The notes under the pieces are model-generated. The model had not been told where the DNA came from. It was given only the letters and a program-made list of their open reading frames with translations, and searched no databases. The translations under genes and the position numbers were made by a program. From Acidobacteriota bacterium (lineage in GTDB: Bacteria > Acidobacteriota > Vicinamibacteria > Vicinamibacterales > UBA2999), in assembly GCA_018000455.1 (NCBI GenBank), contig JAGNJW010000001.1, forward strand, positions 186,001 to 250,000: 64,000 bases of DNA, written 5' to 3'. Below, piece after piece: positions 52,763-61,631 of this stretch. The first letter of the stretch is position 1, and each line of letters opens with the position of its first letter.

Positions 52763-53058
52763 GCGCGCGCCGGCCGCACGGGATCGGCGGCGTCGAGCGT
52801 CGGGTTGAGCAGCCGGCGCACCCGCGACACGCGATCCGCGGGCAGGCCCAGGCGTTTGGCGTGCTCCTTGATTTCGGCTTCGTCCGGTGACAGGTACACG
52901 CAGTAGACCTTGTTGTCGCACACGTAGCTGTGCAGCCACTGCACGCTCTGCTTCATGCCCTGAATCACGTCGAGCGAGCGCAGCGACAGATCTTTGAGCT
53001 CGGCGTCCGACAGCGCACCGGCGTTGGGAATCTCCCGTTCGATCACGAATTCCGGCAT
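52759..53058 (-). CDS. DUF4242 (SCO4226-like nickel-binding) protein
   Basis: 99 aa. PEFVIEREIPNAGALSDAEL is the DUF4242 opening, and WLHSYVCDNKVYCVYLSPDE carries the conserved His and Cys positions. In Streptomyces SCO4226 the homologous fold binds nickel; other members are uncharacterised. ATG 53058 was chosen because homology begins there, although the frame is open for 24 more codons. It lies downstream of the TonB receptor on the same strand but beyond a hairpin terminator. Its stop codon (CTA on the plus strand, 52759-52761) overlaps that of the kinase-ATPase gene. Confidence 0.88.
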   Translation of the reverse strand: MPEFVIEREIPNAGALSDAELKDLSLRSLDVIQGMKQSVQWLHSYVCDNKVYCVYLSPDEAEIKEHAKRLGLPADRVSRVRRLLNPTLDAADPVRPARA

Positions 53059-53168
53059 CGACGCTCCCCAGTTGGGCCGACTCGCTCCGCCCGAAGGCGT
53101 CAGCGGCCAGCGACTCGCTGAGTATGGCACGGGGAGGCGAGCATCGCTCCGACTGCGCCGTACGCAGA

Positions 53169-53198
53169 AGAGGGGGGATGGCCTCCCCCCTCTCCCGT
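53169..53198 (-). terminator. Hairpin terminator after the TonB receptor gene
   Basis: GAGGGGGGA (53170-53178) and TCCCCCCTC (53184-53192) form a perfect 9-bp stem with a 5-nt loop, 47 bp past the receptor stop. On the minus strand it is followed by TTCTGCG, so the T tract is weak. It is placed to end the receptor transcript before the DUF4242 gene. Confidence 0.65.
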
Positions 53199-53238
53199 GT
53201 CTATCGGACGCCGGCGCGAGCCGGCTGCCGTTCCATGT

Positions 53239-56200
53239 CTAGAACTGGAACTTCACCATGAAGTACGCCTTGGTGCCGTCCTCGAAGAGGTCGGCCATCT
53301 TGTAGCGGACGTCATAGGCACTTGCGCCATCCGGCGACGCCAGGATCAGCGCGTTGTAGTCGTAGCCCTGGGCCAGGTCGATGTTCGACAGGTCGATGGC
53401 CGACGACTGGCGGGGCGAACCCGCGCCCTTGTTCACGTAGTTGAACAGGTGACGTGCCGTCTTTTGATTGAACAGGTTCGTTACGTTCAGTTCGAAGCGC
53501 ACCCGCTTCTCGTTGGCAAACTTCAGCGAGTGCGACAGGAGCAGGTCCGTCCGAGAGTAGACCGGGGTCCGTCCCAGGTCGCCGCGGCCATTGACCATCA
53601 CCGGAATCTGATTCACCGTGTTGACGTAGGTGGTGAGCGGGGTGCCGCTGCCGGCGTAGACGAACGCGCCGACCTGCGTGCCGAAGGGAAAGTCGTAGGC
53701 GCCGTAGAGCTTCACGACGTGCGGACGGTCCGTCGCCAGACGGCCAACCACGTCGAGGTTGCCCTTCGAATCCCACAGCAACTCGTCGAGGTCCCACGCG
53801 CGGTTCACGTTGCCGCCAGCGCGCGCGATAGTGCCCCCCTGCTGCTGCGCCGTCCCGCTGCTCACGCCCGTGGTCGGCGTCGTGATCTCGTCGGACGAAG
53901 CCAGGCCGGCGTAGTTGCCATAGAGGCGGCTGTAGGTGTAGTTCGCGCTGAAGAAGTAGCCCTGCGACAGCCGGCGGCTGAAGCCGAGTTCGAGCGCGTC
54001 GTAATCACGCTGCGGCTTCGGCGTGACGAAGGGCGCGGTATTGCCGGAGATAGGGGTAATCGTGCTCTGGCCACGTCCGGGGTTGCCAATCACGTAGACC
54101 TCGTTGCCCTGCGCGTCGAGTGCGCCGAGATCCTCGATGGTCTCGAGCAGGTCGTTGTGGATGTAGCGCACGGTCACGACGCTGTTGCGGCCCAACTGAT
54201 ACTCGGAACCCAGGCTCGTGCTGGCCTGCCGCATCGGTTTGAGGTCCGGATCGATCGAATCCGCAAACGACGGCACGCGGCGATCGCGGCAGCTGCCGGG
54301 CACGGTCCACAGGTCCGGTCCAGGCATGTTCGACAGATTCAGACTGCCGAGGTTGAGCGTGTCGAGGCCCCGGTAGGAGATGCACCAGGTTTCCGCGCCG
54401 AAGGAGCCACGCGGGAGGTTGTACTTGGTCCAGTCGTAGTAGAGCCCCCAGCTGCCGAAGACCTTGAACTTGCCATCGCCCCAGACGTCGTAGGCCGCGC
54501 CGAGACGCGGTGCGATCTTGTCCTTCATCGTGAAGTGGATGGCCGTCTCGAGGTACTCGGGCCGGAAGCTCGGGACCTTCTCGTCTTCGGTCCGCACGCC
54601 GAGGTTGAGGGTCAGCTTGTTGCCGATCGTCCACTGATCCTGGATGAACAGGGAGTGGATGTCGGCGCCGGCCTTGTTGGTGGTGCGGCGGTCGTTGACC
54701 TCGTAGTAGCCGTAGGTCCCCTTGCCGCGATTGACGCCGCCGAACACGAACGAACCGCCCCAGTTGATCTGGACGAAGCCGCCCGGATAGTAGGTGTTGA
54801 TGTCGTTCACGACGTGCTGGAAGCCGTAGCCCGCCTTGATTGTGTGGAAGCCGCCGGCGTTGAACACCTTGTTGACATCGACGTTGAAGGTGGCGCGCTT
54901 GGTGGTGTCGAAGTCGGCTATCTGCGCGCGCGGCGTGTTCTCGAACCCGACGCCGCCCTGCAGGTCGGCCGGGATGAGGTTGTTCACGGCCGCCGTGGAG
55001 GTGAGGTAACGGTACGACGTCGTGTCGGGGATGCCAGTATCGCTGTAGCGGTCATGGAAGTAGCCACCGCGCAAGCTCATGAACGTGCTGTTGTTGAGCG
55101 TGATGTCGATGGTGCCGGCCGTGTTGACCTGGTTCTGTTCGTAGCCGCGGTCGTTCTGGATCGACTGCGATGCCAGCGTCGAGGTCAGCGCGTTCGCGCC
55201 CTGGCCGTTGTAGCCCGGCAGCGTGCCGGTGGCCTTGGTCGGGGTCCACAAGGCTGACCAGTTGGCGTTGAAGCGCTTGGCGCCATAGGTGAGCTTGCCG
55301 AACCCCTGCTGGGTCCAGATCGTGCGATCGATTTCGCCGGCCGTATCCGAAAAGTTGTAGGGGTTGGTCCGTTTGTCGACGCGCGGGGAGTAGGCCGTGA
55401 AGAAAAACAGCTTGTTCTTGACGATCGGGCCGCCCAGCGAACCTCCGAATTCGTTGACGTTGCGCGGCGATTCCTTGTCCTGGGTGTAGAAGGCCGTCGC
55501 TTCGGTTTGCGGGTCGAGGACCAGCCGCTTGACCGGGCCGGCGCTGAGGGCGCTGCCCTCGAAGTAGTAGTGGCCTTCGCCGCGGAACGTGTTGCCGCCG
55601 CTCTTGGTCACCGCGCTGACGACGCCGCCGAGCGCGCCGCCGTACTCCGCCGAGATACCGCTCGTCTTGACCTGCACTTCCTGCAGGTACTCGAACACCG
55701 TGTTCTGGCGCGACCGGCCGTCGACCAGCGAGTTGGTCACGGTGCCGTCGACAGTGAACGAGTTCTCGGCGCCGCTGGCGCCGTTGACCTGCATGCCACC
55801 TTCGATCTCGCCCTGGTTCACCGAGGGCGCCGACAAGGCAATCGACTGAAAGGAGCGCGCCTTCGGCATGAGTTCGAACTCCTCGGCGGCGATGTTGTGG
55901 GCGATCAGCGTGCTGCGGCTGTCGACCAGCGGCGCCGCGGCACTGACCGTGACCGTCTCGGTGAGTCCACCGACACCCAACTGCGCGTCGAGGGTGAACG
56001 CACGACCCAGCACGACGCTGACGTCGTTGCGCTGCACACCCGAGAACCCGCTGAGCTCGAAGGTCACGTTGTAGCGGCCGGGGTTCAGATCCAGGGCGAA
56101 GTACTGCCCCCTCTCGTCGGTGACATACGTCTTGGTGTCGGCATTCGCGACGTTGGTCACGACGACGGTGACGCCCGGGATTGCCGCGCCCTGCTGGTCA

Positions 56201-56301
56201 GTGACCTGCCCCTGAAGCGTGCCGAATCGTTCCTGCGCCGTTGCGAGACCGCCAACGGTCAGCGCAAACGCGACGAGGAAGGCAATTGCGCGTGTGTTCA
56301 T
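53239..56301 (-). CDS. TonB-dependent receptor, Oar-like with CarboxypepD_reg domain, 1020 aa
   Basis: Outer-membrane protein: signal peptide (MNTRAIAFLVAFALTVGGLA), CarboxypepD_reg-like beta-sandwich about 27-105 (TLQGQVTDQQGAAIPGVTVV), plug about 110-230 (GALGGVVSAVTKSGGNTFRG), then a 22-stranded barrel ending in TKAYFMVKFQF with C-terminal Phe for BAM recognition. Such Oar-like receptors are numerous in Acidobacteriota and import or bind large ligands, mostly unidentified. The gene is monocistronic: GGGGAGAG serves as ribosome-binding site before ATG 56301 and a hairpin terminator lies downstream. The ligand cannot be predicted. Confidence 0.93.
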   Translation of the reverse strand: MNTRAIAFLVAFALTVGGLATAQERFGTLQGQVTDQQGAAIPGVTVVVTNVANADTKTYVTDERGQYFALDLNPGRYNVTFELSGFSGVQRNDVSVVLGRAFTLDAQLGVGGLTETVTVSAAAPLVDSRSTLIAHNIAAEEFELMPKARSFQSIALSAPSVNQGEIEGGMQVNGASGAENSFTVDGTVTNSLVDGRSRQNTVFEYLQEVQVKTSGISAEYGGALGGVVSAVTKSGGNTFRGEGHYYFEGSALSAGPVKRLVLDPQTEATAFYTQDKESPRNVNEFGGSLGGPIVKNKLFFFTAYSPRVDKRTNPYNFSDTAGEIDRTIWTQQGFGKLTYGAKRFNANWSALWTPTKATGTLPGYNGQGANALTSTLASQSIQNDRGYEQNQVNTAGTIDITLNNSTFMSLRGGYFHDRYSDTGIPDTTSYRYLTSTAAVNNLIPADLQGGVGFENTPRAQIADFDTTKRATFNVDVNKVFNAGGFHTIKAGYGFQHVVNDINTYYPGGFVQINWGGSFVFGGVNRGKGTYGYYEVNDRRTTNKAGADIHSLFIQDQWTIGNKLTLNLGVRTEDEKVPSFRPEYLETAIHFTMKDKIAPRLGAAYDVWGDGKFKVFGSWGLYYDWTKYNLPRGSFGAETWCISYRGLDTLNLGSLNLSNMPGPDLWTVPGSCRDRRVPSFADSIDPDLKPMRQASTSLGSEYQLGRNSVVTVRYIHNDLLETIEDLGALDAQGNEVYVIGNPGRGQSTITPISGNTAPFVTPKPQRDYDALELGFSRRLSQGYFFSANYTYSRLYGNYAGLASSDEITTPTTGVSSGTAQQQGGTIARAGGNVNRAWDLDELLWDSKGNLDVVGRLATDRPHVVKLYGAYDFPFGTQVGAFVYAGSGTPLTTYVNTVNQIPVMVNGRGDLGRTPVYSRTDLLLSHSLKFANEKRVRFELNVTNLFNQKTARHLFNYVNKGAGSPRQSSAIDLSNIDLAQGYDYNALILASPDGASAYDVRYKMADLFEDGTKAYFMVKFQF

Positions 56302-56943
56302 GAGTCATCTCTCCCCGAGAGCCATTCAGCGCTCTCGCCCTATGTGCTATCGCCGGCTGATGCCGCGAAGAACCTATATGCCTCTGTTGGACCCTGTGCA
56401 AGTCCGCTGCGGCCCGTCCCGAAATCGGTCACCGGCGCCGCCCCGGCGCGTTGTACCGGGGCGCCCAACTGCGTTCCCAGTACAGGTGGCGTGCCACCGA
56501 CCTCGGCTACGCGAATGTCAAGCCCATGGAAGATCCGTGCCAGTCAACCGAAGGAAATATGCGAGACACCGGGCCTCTCCATTTGGATCACAAGGCGCCA
56601 GCCGAAGAAAAACACCCGGTATCTTGGATTTCAAATCGCTACGCATCGCAAATCCTGGATCGGTCACGTGGTCGCCAATCCACCCCGCCTCGCGTGCTGA
56701 TCGTCCGATCCCGACGACGACTCCAATGTCATGCAGTTCGACGCAGGGGTGACGACTGGGCATGAGCGGCTTGTGGGCCGGCGGCGCCGCGGACTCGAAC
56801 CGCGCGACGACGAATTCGACACCGCCTGTCGAATACCCGGACAGCGTCGCCGGTTGGCGTCTGGCCGAATTGACGCCACTTCTCGCTCCCATAGCCAGGG
56901 TGGAACGACCCATGCGCAGGGCCGCGGCCTGGTCAGTTGCTGA
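56302..56943. other. Intergenic region, about 640 bp, no gene recognised
   Basis: Upstream of the TonB receptor gene. Several short open frames exist but none has homology I recognise or a ribosome site. The stretch around 56600-56660 is noticeably richer in A and T than its surroundings and may hold the receptor promoter. A T-arm-like sequence at 56788-56804 was examined and rejected as a tRNA. Confidence 0.5.
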
Positions 56944-57283
56944 CCCGCCGGCGAGCGTGGATTCAGCCTCGCCGAACTGCTCGTGGTGGTGGCCCTCATC
57001 GCGGTCGGCATCGGCATCGCGATCCCGGTGACGCAGTCGATGGTTGACCGGGCGAAGAACGACGGCAACCACGAGATATCCCTTCGCGATGATCACGGGC
57101 AAGGCGGTACCCTTCCCGAAGCCGGGTGGCTGGGGTGTCGAGGAATACGGATCGGATGGCGGCGTGCACGACTTCATGCGCATGCTGGAGGACTGAGGAG
57201 GCCAGACGCTGCCGCCCGGGACGCCAATGTTCCGCGCCGTCAACTCGCTGAAGGTCCGCCAGATTCTACGCCCCAACGAGTAG
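56944..57283 (+). pseudogene. Remnant of a type IV prepilin/pseudopilin gene
   Basis: From 56953 the plus strand reads ERGFSLAELLVVVALIAVGI, a textbook prepilin cleavage site (G before F) with Glu at +5 and the hydrophobic N-terminal helix, followed by PVTQSMVDRAKNDG. There is no start codon: the same frame is closed by TGA at 56941-56943. After about 57060 the sensible frame changes to FAMITGKAVPFPKPGGWGVE and YGSDGGVHDFMRMLED, interrupted by TGA at 57194-57196 and ending TAG 57281-57283. The DGGVHxFxRxLED phrase resembles a C-terminal segment of acidobacterial pilin-like or pilus-assembly proteins, from memory. The gene has lost its start and carries at least one shift and one stop. Confidence 0.6.
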
Positions 57284-57321
57284 GCGCGGCGGCTCATCGG
57301 TGACTGGCGGGTCGGCCGTGG

Positions 57322-58365
57322 CTACTTCTTCGGCTGGCTCAAGAGAGCGATGAGGATCGGATCGGAGGGCAGGAACTGCAGCTGGTCGTTGACTGCAATG
57401 AAGTTGTAGTTGGTGCCGGTCACGAGCCGGACGTGAAAGGCCTGCTTGTCGGAGCCGTAGACGGCGTTCTTCGCGGTCTCGCGCATCGCGGTCCGCGGCA
57501 CTTCCCACACGTGCACGTTGCTGTCGTTGGTGAAGCCGATCTTGTCGGACGTGAAATAGAAGACGCCGACGCAGAAGGTCTCGAAGACGTTGCCGTGATC
57601 GTGCACGACGCGCCAGGCGCCGAGCGGCTCGTCGCTGGCGGCTGAGGCGTTCCCGCGGGCGGTGCCAGCCTTGGGCGTGGCGCCCATCTTCTTGCTGAAA
57701 TCTGCGATGGGCAGGGCGCTGTTCTTCGACGAGATGAGCGGCCTCGCATAGTCGATCGGCACGGCGAAGTTCAGGTTCTGCGCGCCCTCGGCGACGACGC
57801 CCGCGCTGGTGATGCCGATCACCTGGCCCTGGATGTTGAAGAGCGGCCCGCCGGAGCTGCCCGGGGAAATCGGCACGCTGATCTGCATCAGGCGATACCC
57901 CTCGGCCTGGCGATACGCCGACACGACGCCCACCGAGACGGTGTGCTCGAGGCCCTGGGGATTGCCAATGGCCACGGCCTCTTCTCCAGGCTCCGGCGCG
58001 TCCGAGGCAAGAGTCACCACCGGCAGTTTCTTGAAGGCCCGGATCTTCAGCACGGCGATGTCCCGGCGCTCGTCGTGATCCATGACCTCGACCCGGTCGT
58101 AGATCTCGCCGTCCTTCATCTTGATCTGGAGGGCGTTGGCACCCTGGATGACGTGGTAGTTGGTGACGATGATGCCGTCGGCGTCGACGACGAAGCCGCT
58201 GCCGATGCTGGCCACCTGGCCCTTGCTATCGACGTTTCCGATGAACACGACCGCCGGCGCCATGGCCTTGGTCAGCTCGGGCACGGTATAGCGCTTGGCC
58301 TGCGCGCCAAGAACCGCGGGCACGGCGAGCAGGGCGACCAGCGTCAGGCGGACGGCGAGTGTCAT
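57322..58365 (-). CDS. Secreted trypsin-like (S1C/HtrA-type) serine protease without PDZ domain, 347 aa
   Basis: Signal peptide (MTLAVRLTLVALLAVPAVLG) and a DegP-like protease domain, about residues 26-215. The triad is H71 (VTNYHVIQG), D102 (ERRDIAVLKI) and S171 (ISPGSSGGPLF). Where HtrA proteins carry PDZ domains, this protein has about 130 residues of unrecognised sequence (GAWRVVHDHGNVFETFCVGV onward) that may be a substrate-sensing or dimerisation domain. AAAGGA six bases before ATG 58365 supports the start. It is probably periplasmic, in protein quality control or processing of an unknown target. Confidence 0.9.
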   Translation of the reverse strand: MTLAVRLTLVALLAVPAVLGAQAKRYTVPELTKAMAPAVVFIGNVDSKGQVASIGSGFVVDADGIIVTNYHVIQGANALQIKMKDGEIYDRVEVMDHDERRDIAVLKIRAFKKLPVVTLASDAPEPGEEAVAIGNPQGLEHTVSVGVVSAYRQAEGYRLMQISVPISPGSSGGPLFNIQGQVIGITSAGVVAEGAQNLNFAVPIDYARPLISSKNSALPIADFSKKMGATPKAGTARGNASAASDEPLGAWRVVHDHGNVFETFCVGVFYFTSDKIGFTNDSNVHVWEVPRTAMRETAKNAVYGSDKQAFHVRLVTGTNYNFIAVNDQLQFLPSDPILIALLSQPKK

Positions 58366-58424
58366 CGGATGGATCCTTTCCGGCGAAGGGCCCGCGAAAC
58401 CAACGGGTCGTGCCAGCTCGGCGA

Positions 58425-58655
58425 TTATCGCAGAACTCGCGGCTGGCGTTTGGGGCGGTGCGGTCTGGCCATCATGGCGGATACGTTGACGGCGGCGACC
58501 TCCCATACGATTCGGCGGTCTACCTTCGCCACCCCGTGAATCAGTATGTTGCGGCACGCAATGAGGCGACGGTCGTCCCTGACCTGCGCGGCCGCGGCGG
58601 CATCCGTCCTGGCGAGCTGCGCCAACGCCTTGCCGATGCGCCGACGTTCGAGCAT
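58425..58655 (-). pseudogene. HepT/DUF86 (HEPN RNase toxin) remnant
   Basis: 76 codons encoding the C-terminal two thirds of a HepT-like protein: IGKALAQLARTDAAAAAQVR, then DDRRLIACRNILIHGVAKVD and RRIVWEVAA. The Rx4H motif of the HEPN nuclease (RNILIH) is intact. The first roughly 40 residues are missing: in the ATG frame an upstream TGA closes the way, and the NhaC gene ends only 62 bp away. The MntA-type nucleotidyltransferase antitoxin normally next door is absent. I read it as a decayed toxin-antitoxin locus; expression of the shortened protein is unlikely but not excluded. Confidence 0.65.
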
Positions 58656-58717
58656 CAGCGCGCTTCGTGGGCTGGACGATCACGGTGGTCTCGGTTCGGT
58701 CCGTACCCTGCCGCTCG

Positions 58718-60133
58718 CTAGCCGGCCAGTAGACCCATCACCGCGTAGCCGGCGGCGGCCACCGCGCCGGCCGCCAGCGCGTAGGGCAACTGCGTGGTCA
58801 CGTGGTCCATGTGATCCGAGCCGGCGCCGAACGACGACAGGCAGGTGGTATCGGATACCGGTGAGCAGTGGTCGCCGAACAGCCCACCACCGACCAGCGC
58901 CCCCACGGCCGCGAGCACGCCGCTGTCGACGGTACCGCCCGACAGGCTCATCGCCGTGGGCAGCACGAACGGGGTGAGGATGGCGTAGGTGCCCCACGAC
59001 GTGCCGGTGAAGAACGAGATCACCCCGCCCGTGACGAAGGTGACCACCGGCACCATGCCGGCCGTCATCCACCCTTCGGTGAGCGAGATGACGAACCGCG
59101 ACGCCCCGAGGGTCTGCGAGATCGAGTTGATGCAGTACGCCAGCGCCAGGATCACGATGGCTGGAAACACCGCCTTGATGCCCTTGACCGCCACGTCGAC
59201 GCCGTCGCCGACGCTGGCGAAGTGGCCGCCGATGGCCATCGCCACGGCTTGGTACATCACGGCGGCCAGGAAGGCCTCGAGGATCTTCGTCGTCCCCAGA
59301 ACGAAGAACGTGCCGAGCGAAATGCCGAGGACGATCGCCACCGGCACGAGCAGGTAGGCGCCGAGCCGCGTCCGGATGCCAGGCCGCGGGCGAATCTCGT
59401 TCATCTCGTCGCCCGCCAGCGGCGTCGCGCCGTCCCGGATCAGCTTGCCCTCGTTCTGGGCGCGCCGATCGGCCGCCCGCATGGCTCCCAGGGCCGGCAC
59501 GATCTCGAAGGCCGCGGCACCCGCCAGCAGAAGGGCCAGCCAGCCGTACAGGTTGAAGGGAATGGCCTTGACGAAGACGGCCATGCCGTCCTCGACGGAC
59601 TGGATGGAGCCGTAACCATTGAGCAGTCCGGCGATGTAGACGGCCCAGCCGCTGATCGGCACCAGCGTGACGACGGGCGCGCTCCCCGAGTCGAGGATGT
59701 AGGCCAGCTTCTCGCGCGAGACGCGATACCGGTCGGTGATCGGCCGGGCAATCGGACCGGCGAAGAGCGGGCTGAAGTAATCGCTGAAGAAGACGAAGAT
59801 GCCCAGGCACCAGGTGAAGCCCGTGGCAGCCCGGCGCGTGCGGATCCGGCTCGAGGCCCAGTCGCCGAATGCCGCAATCACGCCGGCGCGCAGGTAGAAC
59901 GCGATCATCACGCCTACCGCCACCTCGATCATCATCACCCAGATGAAGTCGGGCGTTCCCAGCGCCTGTTGGAACGTGCGGACCAGGCCCGTCGCCGGGT
60001 CGAAGCCGGCGAGCACACCGCCCACCACGCAGCCCACGAGCAGGGAAAAGGCGGCGTTCTTCGTCCAGAAGGCGAGAAGCAAGGCGAGCACGACAGGCGC
60101 CAGCGAGAGCGCACCGCTCGATGCCTCTGGCAT
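58718..60133 (-). CDS. NhaC-family Na+/H+ antiporter-like transporter, 471 aa
   Basis: A polytopic membrane protein with about 11-12 TM helices of the NhaC/MleN group, which exchanges Na+ for H+ and sometimes couples to malate/lactate or amino acids. Landmarks are the TM block with WCLGIFVFFSDYFSPLFAGP, DRYRVSREKLAYILDSGSAP, VISFFTGTSWGTYAILTPF and GGGLFGDHCSPVSDTTCLSS, the last being the GDHCSP.SDTT signature of the family. GAGGAGACGACC precedes ATG 60133, 16 bp after the saccharopine-dehydrogenase-like gene, so they form one operon; the transporter may handle an amino-acid-related substrate. Confidence 0.9.
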   Translation of the reverse strand: MPEASSGALSLAPVVLALLLAFWTKNAAFSLLVGCVVGGVLAGFDPATGLVRTFQQALGTPDFIWVMMIEVAVGVMIAFYLRAGVIAAFGDWASSRIRTRRAATGFTWCLGIFVFFSDYFSPLFAGPIARPITDRYRVSREKLAYILDSGSAPVVTLVPISGWAVYIAGLLNGYGSIQSVEDGMAVFVKAIPFNLYGWLALLLAGAAAFEIVPALGAMRAADRRAQNEGKLIRDGATPLAGDEMNEIRPRPGIRTRLGAYLLVPVAIVLGISLGTFFVLGTTKILEAFLAAVMYQAVAMAIGGHFASVGDGVDVAVKGIKAVFPAIVILALAYCINSISQTLGASRFVISLTEGWMTAGMVPVVTFVTGGVISFFTGTSWGTYAILTPFVLPTAMSLSGGTVDSGVLAAVGALVGGGLFGDHCSPVSDTTCLSSFGAGSDHMDHVTTQLPYALAAGAVAAAGYAVMGLLAG

Positions 60134-60149
60134 GGTCGTCTCCTCGCGC

Positions 60150-61340
60150 TCAGCGCGGCTCGTCCACCAGGACGTCGGTCGTCGTGGTCGCGATGCCCCG
60201 CGCGGCGAGGGCGTCGGTGAAGGGGGCACAGGGCACGTCGGTGACCGGCGACAGCAGGCCACGTCTGGTGATGAGACCGGCGCCGATCATGTGGGCGCCG
60301 ATACTGGCGGCGTAGCCGACCGTGCGGCTCATCGCGGTCAGGCCGGTGTCGAGATCGCGGCGGTCGATCACCTGGTGCACGACGCGCCGGGTCGCGCCGT
60401 CGCGCACGCCATCGACCTCGACGCGAAGAATGGCGACATCGCGCTCGTCGGCGCCATAGTGCAAGCGCGGTTCCAGCGCGCGCGCGAGATACCGGCGGCG
60501 GTCGACCTGGACGCCGTCGACCTCCACGGCGCCGTCGTCCAGCAGGCCCATCGCTGCCACGATTCTCCAGAACGCGCTATGTCCCGGATAGCGCATGGCG
60601 TAGCGTCCGGCGCGCGTGAGCTTCGACACGTCGCAACCGAGCAGGCGGGCGTAGTGGACGGCGTCGCCGTTCGGGAACGCTTCGAGCCGGCCGATCCCGT
60701 CGATCCCGATCTCGTGGACAAGCTCGGGTCGGAACTGATCGGTGTCGCCGAACTCGACGACGACGCCGTCGCGCACGAGGCGGCCGGGCCGATGGTAGGA
60801 CCGCAGCACCCCTTCGAACGTCCAGCTGACCTTGTAGCGGAGGGGGTTGTCCGCGGCGGCAGGTTCGGGAACGCCGGCGCCGTAGCAGACGATGCCGGTG
60901 ACCTCGTCGAAGCGCCGCACGGCGTCGCCGAGCAGCACGAGATCGATACCAGGATCCAGGCCGAGTTCCGGCAACAGGGTGACACCCTTGGCCCGGGCCT
61001 GGTCAGCGAGAGCTCGCAGTTCGGGCGTCACGTAGAACGTGTTCACGAGGTGCACGCCGTGCTCCACGGCCGCCGCCGCCACCGTGCCGATGAAGGGCAC
61101 CGGCAGCAGATCGATGACCACGTCGTGGCCCCCGGCGACGAGACGGCCAATCGAGCCGGCGTCGGCCGCGTCGAGCGCCGCGCACGCCACCTTGGCGCCG
61201 TAGTCGCGCGCGGCAACGTGGGCGCGTAGCGCCTCGACGTCGCGGTCGGCGGCGACGACTCGAGCGACCGCGTCGCTGCGGACCAGGTCGTGGAGCGCAG
61301 CCCGGCCTTGCATTCCGGTGCCCAGCAGGAGGACGTTCAC
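60150..61340 (-). CDS. Saccharopine-dehydrogenase-family oxidoreductase, 396 aa
   Basis: NAD(P)-binding Rossmann domain with VNVLLLGTGMQGRAALHDLV at the extreme N-terminus, so GTG 61340 was taken as start (ATG 61385 adds 15 residues without homology). LLPELGLDPGIDLVLLGDAV is the saccharopine-dehydrogenase motif (G.DPG..), and the C-terminal domain supplies GLTAMSRTVGYAASIGAHMI. The family includes lysine-ketoglutarate reductases/saccharopine dehydrogenases and carboxynorspermidine dehydrogenase; the actual substrate is not deducible. In an operon with an NhaC-type transporter, uptake and oxidative breakdown of an amino-acid derivative is plausible. Confidence 0.87.
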   Translation of the reverse strand: MNVLLLGTGMQGRAALHDLVRSDAVARVVAADRDVEALRAHVAARDYGAKVACAALDAADAGSIGRLVAGGHDVVIDLLPVPFIGTVAAAAVEHGVHLVNTFYVTPELRALADQARAKGVTLLPELGLDPGIDLVLLGDAVRRFDEVTGIVCYGAGVPEPAAADNPLRYKVSWTFEGVLRSYHRPGRLVRDGVVVEFGDTDQFRPELVHEIGIDGIGRLEAFPNGDAVHYARLLGCDVSKLTRAGRYAMRYPGHSAFWRIVAAMGLLDDGAVEVDGVQVDRRRYLARALEPRLHYGADERDVAILRVEVDGVRDGATRRVVHQVIDRRDLDTGLTAMSRTVGYAASIGAHMIGAGLITRRGLLSPVTDVPCAPFTDALAARGIATTTTDVLVDEPR

Positions 61341-61631
61341 AGGTGACGCCGCGCCCACCGTACTCCCGACCGGCGCGCGACGCAAGCGCCGGGTCGCACG
61401 TCTGGGCCGCGTTCGCCGTACACCGAGATCGACTACTCCCCGCGTGAAGCGCCGTGCAGAGGGGCAGTGCGGCTGAGCCAGGGCTGAACCTACCGGTCGG
61501 CATCCACATCGGCCCGGGTCCGCCGGGCGTCATCTATCTCGGGGAATCAGGCTACCGAGGAGGTGCTGGTGCGGCATCCCGCACTGCGAGTCTCTTCTTC
61601 ATGACACGGCCTCGTCACGAGTGAGATCGCG

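Noticed and set aside
53197-55257. 686-codon plus-strand open frame opposite the TonB receptor
   Set aside because: Composition is Val/Arg/His-rich without any recognisable domain, while the minus strand encodes a complete receptor with signal peptide and C-terminal Phe; a GC-rich shadow frame.
56788-56804. tRNA T-arm-like sequence on the minus strand (CGCGG, TTCGAGT loop, CCGCG)
   Set aside because: The stem and loop are perfect, but no cloverleaf fits: the best acceptor partner needs two G-U pairs and leaves 68 nt between acceptor and T-arm, and no anticodon arm could be drawn at the right distance.
61440-61631. Possible small gene between the saccharopine-dehydrogenase-like and GDSL genes
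   Set aside because: Reads GIHIGPGPPGVIYLG in one frame, but no start codon with a ribosome site and no homology; less than 300 bp without further signal.
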